Shown one piece after another: positions 10,823 through 24,924 of a DNA stretch of 64,000 nt. Source of the DNA: Batillaria attramentaria (Eukaryota; Mollusca; Gastropoda; Batillariidae); assembly GCA_018292915.2 (NCBI GenBank), contig JACVVK020000379.1, positions 53,501-117,500 on the forward strand, given 5' to 3'. The notes beneath the pieces are model-generated. The model did not search any database. It saw only the letters and a list, made by a program, of their open reading frames with translations, and had not been told where the DNA came from. The stretch's first letter is position 1, and every line of letters starts with the position of its first letter. Position numbers and translations under genes: made by a program.

Positions 10823-12250
10823 AGATTTATTTTATTTTATTTTTATTTTTTTTATTTTTTTTTATTTATTTTTTTTTGGGGGGGGGGGGGGGGGTGTCTA
10901 ATACAAGTACAATATTCAAACCAAAATTCTTATAAATCACAGGAACACCTGAAAAAAAATCGATAACAAATCCAGCTGAACATAGATTTATGATGGAACA
11001 CAGTGAATCATTTTTGAATGTTTTGTATAATTTTCTTCTTTATTTTAAAAAATTAATAATTTTCTAATTTTTTTTTCTAAATAAATAGCACAACAAAACT
11101 AACATTCTCATAAATAAAAAGTTCACGACAAATCTATAAGAATATTAATAATGATAAAAAATAAAATCCAGTCGAACCTAGATTTATGACGGAAAGAGAA
11201 CACCCAGCAATTTTCCGAATGTCGGTTGTAACCGTGGACGGACGTCCGAACAAGTCATAAAACTCTGAAACACGACCATGGGACGTGACAAGCTGAGTTT
11301 ATGGATTCTGCAACAGGGCGAATTGTATTTCCTAAAATGGTATTGATCGAGGGGCCCCTTAGATGCACAGAGCCCTAGTTAAGCGATTTATGGGTGGGGA
11401 GGACTTGGGGAAGTGCTGGCCAATATTCACAATACAAGCGAACAGCAAACGCCTTTGGGCTCCGGTGCACGAAGAGAGGCCAGGGTGTAAGCCTGAGACT
11501 AGCATGAGTGAGTGAGTTTTTAGGGCTTAAAGCCCATCTGTCACGCAAAAAAAAAAATCAAAAAACGTCAAAATACGTCAAAAACAACCATACATCAGAT
11601 TCAGCAGTATCTCAACTTTCAGAAAATACCTATGTTTACGCGCAACATTGTGCCTTCTTTTTTTTTTTTTTTTTTTTTTGCAAGGTGCTCCTCGCTTCAG
11701 TCCCTTGGTTTTTCGTAGAAACAAAGCATCCCATCCGGGGGATTTCCTCTTTCCCATCCGGGGATTTCAGGTAATATCATCATAATTTTATTTTAATCTA
11801 ATTCGCAGCTGAGTGTGCCTGCACTACTTGAAAAAAAAAATGCAAAGTTGGACAGAGTCAAAGGATGCAAACTGGTCTACGGGGCAGAATAAACCGAGGA
11901 CATGCAGGAGACGCTGCACCTTCATGCTAATTTCTCGAACTTCAGATTACAAAAAAGCGTAGAAAACAAATAGCAATTACAACTAGGTAAAACAAACATA
12001 AAATTAATACTAAGCGCACATACAGGAAATTTTGCAACTTATCATCTCCTGGGTAAGCCTAGCTTGACTACATACATCGCAAATAAGGCAATGAAACGTT
12101 TGTGTTTATGGACTTCTCGGTGATCCTAGCGGTCACGAAGCCCGATGAAGGTTAAATTTGTCACCGACGCGTGAAGGCTTCATTGCCGCAATGATGGCCG
12201 AGAAGTCAACAGACACAGACAGTTCATAACCATTGTAACGCAATCTGGCC
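10823..12250. other. Gene-free AT-rich stretch
   Basis: T-rich and poly-G tracts at 10823-10895, AT-rich DNA to 11170, poly-T at 11660-11680. A local repeat of CATCCGGGG...TTTC lies at 11731-11768. No gene seen. Confidence 0.45.
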
Positions 12251-12858
12251 CAACTCTGTACCATCGGGTTTCACCAGTTACCCTCTGCACTGACCCGAAA
12301 TCGGCTAGCCGAGACTTGCGCCGAGACAAGTGATGCCTAAGAAGCAAAAAACAAAACTACTCGGTGACAAGGAAAGTGGACAGTTCTGGACAACTTTGTG
12401 GTCAACCTGGTATTTCACAGTGTGCACAGAAGCGGTGAGTTCTGTCGCATTCGCCAGCACAGTACATTTTGAACCTGTTTCGGGGATTATTGCCTGCCTA
12501 AGTTGTCTTCCTTGCCGCAACAAGCACGCATTTATCGTGGCTGAGCACAAAGTTTCAACGAAAAATGCATGCATGCTGCGCTTTTATGTATGCACGGGGG
12601 GCAACTCGTGCAGGTAATAATCTCTTTAACAGGCTGAAAATGTACTGTGCTGGTGAATGCGACAGAACTCACCGCTTCTGTGCACACTGTGAAATAGCAC
12701 GTTGACCACAAAGTTGTTCAGAACTGTCCACTCTCCTTGTCACCGAGCGTGTTTGTTTTTTCCTTCTTAGTGATTAGTTGTCTCGGCTCAGGTCTCGGTT
12801 AGCTTGTTTCGGGTCATTACAGAGGATAAGCGTAGTGAAACCCGATGGTAGAGAGTTG
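12251..12858. repeat. Long inverted repeat with ~245-bp arms
   Basis: The left arm 12251-12496 and right arm 12610-12858 are reverse complements at roughly 85-90% identity by eye, around a ~113-bp loop. Outer ends read CAACTCTGTACCATCGGG and its complement. This is the shape of a foldback or TIR-type DNA element, or of a transcript that would form a long hairpin. No target-site duplication could be fixed and no transposase is encoded. Confidence 0.85.
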
Positions 12859-14996
12859 AGTCTGACCGTGCTGCGTGCTGTGTGACACACTTTCTGGCCC
12901 GTCTCTCCATTCGTAGGTCGCTTCTAAAAATACCTCACACCCTATCAACAAATAACTCGCAACGCAAACCATTTTCATGAGTGATCTTTCATTAATCAGT
13001 AATCACAAATCGTTAGATAAGACAAATTATGAATGGTTTGAGTGAAAAAAAATTTGTCAAGGAAAACCTACAAAACAACAACAAACAAAGGGCACTCATT
13101 TCTGTGCGTAGGCGAGCGAGGTGCGCACTGGCTCATTGGAATGTGTCTGGCCGGTCCGGATAGTTGTGCAGCGGGAACGTTTGAATACTGGGATTATTTC
13201 TGATAAATATTGACAACGTACTGTGTGATGTTCGAAGTGGGATTCGTGCAGCTTTGGGGTGACAGAGATGATGCTGTTCGGACAAGCGGTAAGCGAGGTG
13301 TCAGTGTACTCAAGCCAAGGCGGCGTTTCCAGATCTGCGACACACATTTTCCGACTGTGTAAATGACCACGTGGAACGGTTGCGCATCACTCGCCACTCG
13401 ACTTTCGATGCCTGTTAAAATTCTTGTTTTGCTTTTTGATCATGCGGTGTGGTAAAACGTTCGTCTCAGTTCCATTGACGAAAGGCTACTGGCCAGGTCG
13501 AAATTAGGCTCTTAGTCAGTCGTGACTAGTCATGTCGTCTGCTAATGAGGTTAGTGACCTTCGTGCACCGACTCGTGTGTTCATACGCTGGAGTTCCAAA
13601 CGCAGGTGATCATCGACTTGGGATCATCGTGGAATGATCGCCAGTAATTTTTAATGCGCTGACCAATGAGAGCGTCAAACTCGAACGTGATTGCGTTATA
13701 ATGGACGCCCTATGATGATATCCGATCGTAGTATGTCTGATACTATGAAGCTAAGTCTCACACTAGTCTAGTCTCTTTTCATGCATCGAATCCCAAGGGT
13801 TTAATGAATGGAGGGAGACTAAGAAAAAAATAGAAATTTTTCCTGCAGTAAAACGATTTTTTTCCGCCAAAAAAATGCTTTAAAAAAGGTATTTTGCAGT
13901 AAAACAGTCATATATCGGCAACCATGTATGCTTTTTCATCGTATATACATCTGTCTCATCGTATATACATCTGTCTCATCGTACTCCATCAAACCGCAAC
14001 GTTACACCCCGCGGGTACTACAAAGCAAAGACGAACAAACAGAACGCAAGCAGTGATGGTGGAACAGACAGATGGTGATAAATTGGGCAGAACGTAAACA
14101 GAAATTTGCATCAGACGACTGCCCGTGCTAACATACTATTGATTATCGACCGAATCAGCGAAACAACGTTTGCTGACAAGTAGAGATCGAGGCTGACAGA
14201 ACATGGTTTCGTGTCTCTCCTTTCATTTTAACGGTACCGTCACGCATGACCGAATCCAAATTGTTTCATCGGTTACAGCGTCGGGGAAATGCGTTTTGGA
14301 TGGTTTATTGCATATACAATTTCCCCCCAGGAACTGAACGCTAATTTTTCTCTTGGCTACTAGAACGAAATACGTTAATGCAAAGATGCGTGTCCGAGGT
14401 CTTTTCTGCATGGATGCTTTCGCAAGGGGCATTAGCTGTCGCGCTTTTAATAATTATTTCGGGATAGGAAAATGATCGAAGTAATCGGCTTCTCTATCAA
14501 AAAGTAGTTAGCGTAAAAATAACTACCTTGTTCAAGCACGGCTTGATTTTTGTCATTATTGGTAATGCTTGAGGTACGGTTGACTGGTTTTCGTGTTGTT
14601 TTGTTATTTATTTTGTTGTTGTTGTTGTGTGGTTGGTTCTGGTGTTTTTTTCCCTGTTTATTTACTTTCTGGGCCTTTTCAGTACGTGTATGCTTCTTCA
14701 TTTTATTTATTTATTTATTTATTTATTTTTTGTTCTTGTTTGTTTGTTGGTAGGTCGGTCGGTTGGTTGGTTGGTTGGTTGGGTGGTTGGTTGTTTTCGT
14801 TTGCTGGTTTGGTTGGTCGTTTGTTTTTGTTTGTTTGCTTGTTTTATTTGGTAAAACGGTTATCCTTGCAAATTAACTTGGGAAAACATACTCTGACGGA
14901 AATTTCAACGGTGTTGTCTCAATACTAATCACTCTTGTTTTGCCATCCCCTTTAAATTCTAGCTTTCATATCACAAAATATCCTCTCCTCTCACCC
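12859..14996. other. Gene-free stretch
   Basis: 13090-13790 is relatively CpG-rich unique DNA. 'CATCGTATATACATCTGTCT' is tandemly duplicated at 13936-13980. 14595-14850 is a GTT/TTTA/GGTT-rich low-complexity zone. No gene recognised. Confidence 0.4.
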
Positions 14997-15012
14997 CCCC
15001 CCCCTCCCCAAG

Positions 15013-15172
15013 AGGGTGGGTGGGTGTTTGGGAGTTTAACGTCCTTTTCCACCATATACGGGTGATACCAAAGACGGGGCAACGACGAAAAAGCCAGCAC
15101 AAATATTTGGCCCCAGCTGGGATTCGAACTCACGACCCGAGCATTGGAAGTCCAACGCTCTACCATTCGCCC
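15013..15172 (-). mobile_element. SINE family A copy, head replaced by poly-C
   Basis: The family A body is intact, but the 5' end runs into a C tract (15170-15189). Flanks CCCCTCCCCAAGAG (left) and CCCCCTTCCCAAGAG (right) suggest the target-site duplication, with the C tract between the head and the right copy. Confidence 0.85.
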
Positions 15173-15599
15173 CCCCCCCCCCCCCCCCCTTCCCAAGAGA
15201 GAGAGAGAGAGAGGTGCCAAGCATTACTGTCCCTTCCCTTACGCCATTGATTTTTGCGGTACACTCCCTAATCCCAAAGGGCTGCTGCAGTTTCCGCTCC
15301 CGTTCACTTATTCGATAAATATTTGAGCAAATCTAATAGGGGGGGGGGGGGGGAGGGGGGTGTGTCCACATGGTGAGGAATAGGCTTTCGATGGAATGAT
15401 TATTCAACACATGCTGTGCCTGATGACCAAATCATTTCACTTGCCGGCTAAGTGGTGAGGGTTGTCATAGGGAGCATGGTGATTTCCCGCGAGTGATTGT
15501 TTCTTTATGCTTCTCAGCTTCCTCCATAAAATCTGGTTGTTGTTGCTGCTTTTGGCGGGTTTTTTTTGTGTTGTGATTTGTTTTTGTTTGTTTTTTCCC
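15173..15599. other. Gene-free spacer with homopolymer runs
   Basis: C tract at 15170-15189, GA run at 15196-15212, G tracts at 15340-15360. No gene seen. Confidence 0.5.
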
Positions 15600-15614
15600 T
15601 CTCTCTCTCTCTCT

Positions 15615-15701
<87 letters not shown>

Positions 15702-15845
15702 TCGGTGTTGTTTTGCTTTCTTTGTTTTCTTTTCTTTTAATCGGTATTCTTGTGTTTCCTTAGTCCTCTTTGCAAGAGGTGTGTGCGTGCGTGCGTGCGT
15801 GTGGTGTGGTGTGGTGTGGTGTGGTGTGGTGTGGTGTGCGTGTGC

Positions 15846-15892
<47 letters not shown>

Positions 15893-15895
15893 AAC
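15600..15895. repeat. CT/GT/GGTGT/GA microsatellite block, left arm of inverted duplication
   Basis: A CT run, an ~80-base GT run, a short unique segment with CTTGTGTTTCCTTAGTCCTC (15749-15768), then GTGC, GGTGT and GA runs. The unique segment is repeated in reverse complement at about 16672-16712. Confidence 0.85.
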
Positions 15896-15933
15896 AGCTT
15901 TTTGTAAGCCTCACTGCGGCATGTCTCCGAAAA

Positions 15934-16184
<251 letters not shown>

Positions 16185-16564
16185 ATACACAATCACACTA
16201 AATGAAACTTGAGTCCCATAATACTGTACGGAGTCCTATGATATTAAAATTGTTCTGCAGGGGGAGTCCATGTATTTTACGAGTAACATCGGCGTGCGCA
16301 GCAAGACTAAGAAACAGAGCAGAGTTTGGTTTCGTGCATAAAAATGTCTCTGTGGTATCGATTTTTTAAAACCATTCCTCAGTCTTTCCAACCTAATCAT
16401 GTTGACGTTTCCTTGAAAAACAACAAGGAGCTTGTTATTAAAGGGAGTGGTGGAGAAAGCCCATCTCGAAAAAAGAAAGAAAAACAAACTAGACAAAACA
16501 AAAAAAGAGTCGAGGTCAGGGTCTGTTTTAGAGAGAGAGAGAAAGAAAGAAAGTCAAGTCGACC

Positions 16565-16902
<338 letters not shown>

Positions 16903-17023
16903 CTTCATATTACCAGGATCTAAAAAAAAAAATAAAAAAAAACACACGTACAAAGCTCTAAACATTCAGGTAGTCCAGTCATTTTTAAAAGTCGTCGGGC
17001 CAGGGGAGTCTATGTGTTTCGGG

Positions 17024-17087
<64 letters not shown>

Positions 17088-19384
17088 GAACTTTTACAAC
17101 GGTAGAAGCTGCATGCATATTCATACCAAGAGAGAGAGAGAGAGAGGAAGTGAGCTGAGCTGAGCTTCACGTGCACTGACCTGTTACGTCCCAAACGAGG
17201 GCAAGAAGGCCACTGAAGATGATTTGAGTCACACAATCCATCTCTGCGTGCAACTCTGTAGACTGGTACACAAGCTGATCCAGTCGGCGTCTATGTCATC
17301 ATTCGATGACTTCCCTATCATGCAAGGCACCGTTGATCGTGCAAATACGCCTTTGTTGATGTTGTTGTTGTTGTTGTTCGTGTTGCTGGCGTCACCTGTC
17401 AGCTGACCGACTTACCGGGTGGACTCAAAGTTTGTCTGGTGAATGGCATCCTTGAACAAACAAGCGAAAGTGCGATCTTCGTGTACACGGAACAAAGTCT
17501 GAACTTTTGTGCAAACCTTCGTCCGTTTTAAGCACCTGCTGTTTTTCTTACCTGCACACTCTTTTTGAAAATTTACATTCACGAAAAAACTTCACGCTAA
17601 TCAAAAGTATTCATAAGTTTTACCAATACGCGAAAGTCTTGTCATTCAAACTTTTTTTAACCTCAAAAGGATCACGGCATTCTTCATAAAGTCTTTTGTT
17701 CATACCATACACTGCTCTGTTGAACTAATACATTCAACCACATTGTTCTACACGTCGCCTGTATTTATACAGACGAAAATTTCAACCGACTGAATAGCTT
17801 ACACTCATTGTTCATCTAGTTTCTTGAGAAAATTTCGATTTCCACGAAGTTGTCGATACTTCACAACTGTCGTCTGCTGGCGGAGCAACTGACGGTCGTT
17901 GTTCCAGTTTGTTTAAACGATTTCCACTGCTTTGATATCCACCCAGCTCACAACTCCCCGCGGCTGTAACTTCGGGTTGGCTCCCCGCCCATCTGCTCGC
18001 GCGGATCACAGGAACTGGAGCACGAGGCAATCAGACCGGAAGTGCACGTCGATACCTGTATACTAGGCCTGTCACGTGGTACGTCTGATGTGAACTCCAT
18101 GGCCCTGACGGTCGCTGGTCGGATATGGTTTTATAAAGATGACACTGGCTGAATTTTAGTTGGGAGTGTAGTACTAGTGAAGCTTACTTGCAAATACCTT
18201 ACGACGTTACATGCGTCTAGAATGTCCGAATGTTGTCAGTTCGCTCGTTGACGTCTGTCTTCACGTCAAAATCACTGAGTCACCTCGGCCGCCGCACTTT
18301 ACCAAACTGGTCAATGCCTTCGAGACACCCTTTTATCACAAGGGAGGCAAACTTTTCAGCACCGGCAGCAGAAACTCCCACACACACATCACACCACCAC
18401 CACCACCATCTCACACCACACACCACAACCACCACCACCACCACCACTACTGATCAGCTGATGTTCCCGATCTCACGATCAACTGGATGTAGTGCCCACA
18501 CCGACAACTCCACCACAGTATGATCCCCCCCGCTGTTCCTGTGTATGAGTGCTAGCTGCTCCTAGCAGCTGCAGCTAGCATGATGACGGGGGGGTTGGGT
18601 GAATCTGGCTTGCTGGTGCGGTGTCTGGTGAACACGCGGGAGCGCCATTACAATTTCTGCACCGATTGCAGTGTTTTCTATCGCTCTCTTGCTGTATTGA
18701 TCACGGGGTCGCACTGGCGGCTAGCTCAGTGCTCAGTCAGTGCCCGCTCGCTTTCAGCAGCGGCCACACCAAGCGCGGATCCCGACCCACCGGCCTGCTA
18801 ATTGGAGGGGCTGATGACTGATCGAACGTGTGAATAAATAAGCAATGGCCGGATGAATTGACAGTGGAGAGACTGAAAGCGTGTCCCGCGCTAGGCCAGC
18901 AGTACAGTATAAGTAACGGTAGGGCCCACTTCCAACAAACAGGCCAAACAGTAGATACCACGTGGTTACACGATATATGAGAAGCCGGACCGGCTGAGTG
19001 ACTGTGAAGTAGATGGCGAGCTAAGTGTGACGTAACCTAGACGTCGAGCTGAGTTTGACGTAACCTAGGCGCGTAACATTGTGGATATCAGTTACGTTCG
19101 TTCGTTCGCCTCGGTTTTATCTTTGGAGGCAGGGAACTACGGCTGTTGTCAGAACTTCACGGGAAGAGGCTAAAGAGAGGTTCAGGCTTCCAGACGGAGA
19201 CTGCAAAACGTTGACGACGACAACGACAATGACATCGTCATCGTCGTCGTCATCATCATCATCAACAACAACAACAACAACAATTTTAACACAGCAACAT
19301 CAGCATCATCAATAACACCACCATCACACACCACCATCACCACCACTACAACAACAGCAGCAACATCAGCATTATCAACAACGA

Positions 19385-19416
<32 letters not shown>

Positions 19417-19883
19417 CATCAACATTAACACCAACCGACAATGAAAAAACTTCCACCGCTCTGACTGAGACTGACTTAACGACTCTAAATTCTTTTACTT
19501 TTATCCAAAATTGCCTGTCCCCGAGTTTCTTCCCAACCCCCCACCCCCACCCCCAACCCCCATCCCCCAGGATAAATCCGCCATTGACTTTTCCTTCTCA
19601 GCTAAGGTCCTGACGACACCCTCTCAAAGCCTGAAGCATGTGGCTGACACTCAAGGAATACACATGTATGCATTGTGATTTCCCAGCCTCTTGTCCGATC
19701 GAGTGGTCTCTCTCGTGCGCGGCGGCAATAAAAATTACAGGTTCTTTCTATTTGTTTGTGAAGTGCGAAAGGCGATGTGACGAACTGTGCCTGCGTTCAT
19801 GTTTCCACGGCAACGGCTTTTTTTTTTTTTTTTTTTTGCGCCCCTACCTTAGTGAGAGGAGAATGTGGTCTTGGGTTGGGTTT
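16903..19883. other. Gene-free stretch with short repeats
   Basis: GA run at 17029-17082, then a LINE-tail-like segment near 17083-17112 (CTTTTACAACGGTAGAAG) shared with 57225-57250. CAC/ACC trinucleotides at 18375-18450, and ATC/ACA/CAT trinucleotide runs at 19225-19415. 17815-18110 and 18560-18830 are GC-richer unique DNA. No gene recognised. Confidence 0.4.
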
Positions 19884-20334
19884 GACGGGGGTTGTAGCTG
19901 ACATTGTTACAGGGTTGGGTGGCAAGAGAACAAATTGTTGTGACGGGGTTGTAGCTGACATTGTTACAGGGTTGGGTGGCAAGAGAAAAAATTGTTGTGA
20001 CGGGGTTGTAGCTGACATTGTTACAGGGTTGAGTGGCAAGAGAAAAATTGTTGTGACGGGGTTGTAGCTGACATTGTTACAGGGTTGAGTGGCAAGAGAA
20101 AAATTGTTGTGACGGGGTTGTAGCTGACATTGTCACAGGGTTGAGTGGCAAGAGAAAAATTGTTGTGACGGGGTTGTAGCTGACATTGTTACAGGGTTGA
20201 GTGGCAAGAGAAAAATTGTTGTGACGGGGTTGTAGCTGACATTGTTACAGGGTTGAGTGGCAAGAGAAAAATTGTTGTGACGGGGTTGTAGCTGACATTG
20301 TTACAGGGTTGAGTGGCAAGAGAAAAATTGTTGT
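19884..20334 (+). repeat. 56-57 bp minisatellite, 8 units
   Basis: Eight near-identical head-to-tail units of the form GACGGGGTTGTAGCTGACAT followed by TGTTACAGGGTTGAGTGGCA and AGAGAAAAATTGTTGT. The first three units are slightly longer and carry GGGTGG where later ones have GAGTGG. Confidence 0.95.
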
Positions 20335-20528
20335 CTGTGTGCTGTGCTGAGCATCCCCCTCCCTCCCACCCCCACCCCACCTCCTCTCCTCAGTGCATCC
20401 CCCCTCCCCCCAACCCCACCTTCCTTCCACCACCACCACCACCACCGCCACCACCACCCTCCCCCCTTCTCTTGTTCCCGCTCGCATGTTCACCCCCCCC
20501 CCCTCCCGTAGGTTCTGCACAAAGCCAT
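20335..20528. other. C-rich spacer
   Basis: CCACC and C-run low-complexity DNA; no gene seen. Confidence 0.5.
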
Positions 20529-20751
<223 letters not shown>

Positions 20752-21165
20752 CGCAAGCTTAATTTCTATCATTTGCACTTTATCATACCGTGAAGCAGTG
20801 ATACAGTGCAGCAAGCTGACCGATTTCTGGCGGACAGTCTTGACGTCAAATTGGGCTTAGGGCAGAACCGGCCATGCCGGGTTGAGGAACGGGGGAGGAG
20901 GAGGGGAGATGCTTCCCGTCCATCAATTTCCTTTTCCCTTTTCCCAGCGGTCATCCAGTAGGGATCCACTGGTCATTCTCAAATTCTTGATTTTCACTTT
21001 TGTTTTTCTTTTGACCCTCCAAAATTGGTTCATCTTTCGTAACCATTTTATATACCAACCGTCCGACATTTGTAGGGCCCACAGTGGACAGGCGTTGTTT
21101 TCAATCAGTTGAGCGGCCTCTCGTTGTGAGTGCGCCCGTACGCTCGAAGTACATTTTAAAAAAGG

Positions 21166-21512
21166 CTAATACCATCTTTGCTAAGCCAGCTTATGTTTTG
21201 GAACAGTTTCACTCGTGGCTGCGTCTGTAGGCTCGAGATACTCTATCTTGATGATTAGTACAGCTCTTAATGCGTTACAATGTTGTTTACACTTTGCTCG
21301 AGCGGTCGAACGTTCAAATTTGTACGACTGTTGTTACACTACTGGAGCGCGCAGTGTGGTCGCCGCGTCACCGAGTACGCTTCTGTTGGCTCAGTGCCAG
21401 CATTACAGACGCTATCACTGTCCTGGTGTCTACACGGTGTGATGATAGATACCACGAAAACAGCTCAGAACGGTCTGTGAGTCTAAAAATGGTAGCATTA
21501 GCCCGTGCAAGC
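21166..21512 (+). mobile_element. Family E DNA-transposon-like repeat, incomplete copy
   Basis: Aligns with 41050-41380 over most of its length, for example GAGCGGTCGAACGTTC, GTGTGGTCGCCGCGTCA, CGAGTACGCTTCTGTTGG and GATAGATACCACGAAAACAG. The right end is shortened and diverged. Another TIR-like fragment lies at 21123-21150. Confidence 0.75.
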
Positions 21513-22139
21513 TTAGCAGAGCTTAAAAGCTAAACGCCGACGTTTGCTGGCCGTGCGAACGAGAACTTCAACGGCGCCAAGTTCTCCTAGTCAGCCAAGC
21601 GCGTGACGACAACGACAGACGCTGTGCGTTTATAGGCTTCCGTCTGCGCTGAGTCAGTGGCACGATGCTGTTAAAAACACCGCCAAACACAGCACCGAGC
21701 GATTTGTGATTCCTGCCTCAGGAGCTGAACACTGAACCTACATAGTATATTATTATGGTATGGATCATACAGACTGACTCGGCCCTCTTATGCAGAACAG
21801 GTGTTTGATTTTCCCCGTGTGGAGGGTTTTTTTTTTTTTTTAATATTTATTTTAGCGGCTCTCTGTATCTGTTCAAGTGTATTAAACACACAACGCTTGG
21901 GGTTTGACATTTTCCACTGGGTATTGATATGAACAATGAAATTCGATATGATTAAATGCAGGCAACCAGTGCGAGTTCTGCTATTTTTGAAATTAATTTC
22001 AGTTTTTGTTTGTCGAAATCGAAATATGAGACCCACTTTGGGAACCTCGGCGATAATATTTATTGTTTTGGAGGGGGGGGGGAGGGGGGAGAGGGCGAGG
22101 GGGAGGGGGGAGTGGAGGGGACCTCCACCTCCCCCTGAC
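21513..22139. other. Gene-free stretch
   Basis: T tract at 21829-21841 and G-rich tract at 22073-22120. No gene seen. Confidence 0.45.
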
Positions 22140-22220
22140 TTGGGGTCCAAAATTTGTCCCTGCTTTTTCCACATTGCCCCGTCCGGCCTTGAAAAGGACT
22201 TTAAACCCCAACCAGCCAAA
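22140..22220 (+). mobile_element. Degenerate SINE family A fragment
   Basis: The body and 3' end of family A can be followed (TGGGGTCCAAAATTTGT, CATTGCCCCGTC, AAAAGGACTTTAAACCCC) with many changes. Confidence 0.6.
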
Positions 22221-22267
22221 TAACCGCCACCCAACCACCTCGCTCTCTGTCCCTCCGTCCGTGCGCG

Positions 22268-22344
<77 letters not shown>

Positions 22345-22397
22345 GTGTGTGTGTGTGTGTGCACGTGCGTGCGTGCGTACATACATGTGTGTGTGTG

Positions 22398-22429
<32 letters not shown>

Positions 22430-22433
22430 TACA

Positions 22434-22502
<69 letters not shown>
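22268..22502. repeat. GT/GTGC/ACATACATGT microsatellite complex
   Basis: A GT array interrupted by two copies of a GTGCGTGC-GTACATACATGT motif. Frames on both strands up to 272 codons are artefacts. Confidence 0.95.
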
Positions 22503-22516
<14 letters not shown>

Positions 22517-22517
<1 letters not shown>

Positions 22518-22630
22518 GGTGGGGTTGGTGTTTGGGAGTTTAACGTCCTTTTCCACCATGTATAGGTGATATCAAAGACGGGGCAACGAGAAAAAAGCCA
22601 GCACAAATATTTGGCCCCAGCCCGGATTCG

Positions 22631-22632
<2 letters not shown>
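22517..22632 (-). mobile_element. SINE family A, head truncated
   Basis: Family A 3' two-thirds on the minus strand. The tRNA head is cut off after the B-box region (GGCCCCAGCCCGGATTCG) where a GA run starts. Confidence 0.85.
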
Positions 22633-23046
<414 letters not shown>

Positions 23047-23047
<1 letters not shown>

Positions 23048-24834
23048 ATCAACACTGTGAGGTCCTAGCCTCTCGAATTCTCTCACGTGCAAGTTTGTAC
23101 GTGACCATTTCTTTGATACGTACAGGCAATTGTACTGCGTTTGTTCCCTCTGTGCCTTGGGGGTACGGACCGAAATCTGCAGTTTCTGCTTCACTGGCGT
23201 TTTGTATTGATTTCATTTTCTAACTAATGTCTTGTGGGGATGAAATGGCTGCAGGCTATGGACCGCCGCGACTCTAGAATCTTTCCAAATGCAGAATTGA
23301 TGGAATCATTATTCCGTGAACCTGCATTTAAAAAAAAAAAAAAAAAAGGTTGGATGGGACGTGGTTTGTATGGTACGGTAGGAATTTAATTTAAAAGAGC
23401 TAGCTCTCATTATAGGATTTAAAATATATTAAAAAAATCGATGATGAAAGGAGAATGGTGAAATGACATATGAATAGATTTTTCCTTACTGGTGCGTGTT
23501 TTATTTGTGCGGATGATTCAGTGTTATAAAAGAACTGATTAAAGCTGTGCTTTCATGAGATGAAATTTTAATTCTCCTTTGTGTTTTCAGACAAAGCATG
23601 ACATAGAAAGGGGCAGGGAGAGATGTGCGGTTGTTAACCCTTTCTATACTAAAACTACAGTCATATCTGGCATTAAAAAAACCAACGTACTCAACGGTGG
23701 GCCTAGCTAAAATAAACACAAACCAAATTCAAATTCAAAAATACTTTGTCTGTTCTTAAACAACAACAACAACAACAAAACATTTTAAAACAGAAAATTG
23801 TCTTCAGACACATGCATAGATAATAATATATAGATAATAATTCTAAAAAGGCGGATGTTGGGTGTTGGGGCAGGGAAGGGGGAGGGGGGGGGGGCGGCGT
23901 TGTGTTTCAAATCAATCGAAGTTTCACATTTAACAAACGTGCCAATGGCAACGTCGATAATCAAATCGCTGCTATATTTTAGTCGTCACTAACTATACGG
24001 GATTTACTGGAACGCCGCAGAACGTAAGATTAAATAGCGAGGTGGAGGTTCAGACATGAAGTAGTGCTTAAGTAGCGGTACAGGCTTTCACTGCTTCATC
24101 CTACAGCCTTGCGGCGCCTTCACCATTTCAGAAACCACACCATATCTGTAACTGCGACTAAGCCAGTAAACTGTATGTAAATATGGTATTGTGTGGAAGG
24201 CTATTCCTCGGATAGGAGCACATATCCGTCTCTACTCAGATGCCCAAGGCGCCGCAGGGCTGGGGGACAAAGCGGTGAAAGCCTGCTGCTGTTAAGCGCT
24301 AATTCATGTTCAAATCTCCACCCTGCTATTCAGCCTGGTGTTTACAGCAATATTTCTGTTTTCCACGCCACCGGCCACAGCCTACTCTTCTTCGAAAGAA
24401 GGATTTTTTTTATTTTCATTTTTTAAAATCATTTCTTTTTTTTTTTAGCGTGCGCACTCTACATGTACATACGCTGTATCAGCATATTACACAAACTATA
24501 TTTGGTGTTAATCTGCCTGAGTTCGATTTATTTAGGACGAAATAATCGGACATGATGAAGACTGACATACGAGCACTTTAAAATCTGCTGTGTGTGCCGT
24601 CTGCGTCGTTGAACGACCGAGACTGAGTTACTCAGTACAATGTTGATCCATGATAGGCATCCGTATTACCGCCGGAATTCGTAAGCATGACAAGCAAACG
24701 ATGCACAAAAAATCGATATGCGAGCCATCTGATTTTGAGGCTGGAGATCTGAAAACTGCTATCAGATGACAGTACTGTAACAATTCACGTATGTCGTTGG
24801 CTGGGTGCTGACTGATTAGAAACCGGATTCTTTC

Positions 24835-24835
<1 letters not shown>
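23047..24835. other. Gene-free stretch
   Basis: Mostly unique AT-rich DNA. 23728-23756 (AAATTCAAATTCAAAAATAC then TTTGTC) matches 39903-39931 and looks like a minus-strand LINE 3' tail. Poly-A at 23331-23347 and a G-rich tract at 23877-23896. No gene recognised. Confidence 0.45.

Positions 24836-24913
<78 letters not shown>
24836..24913. repeat. GT microsatellite
   Basis: About 76 bases of GT. Confidence 0.95.
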
Positions 24914-24916
<3 letters not shown>

Positions 24917-24924
24917 GAGGGGGG

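Noticed and set aside
12330..12617. 95-codon frame in the long inverted repeat, and its minus-strand partner
   Set aside because: Lies on the arm and loop of the inverted repeat, opposite strands equally open, no domain resemblance.
19884..20334. CRISPR-like array
   Set aside because: Units are contiguous with no unique spacers, and the genome is animal-like.
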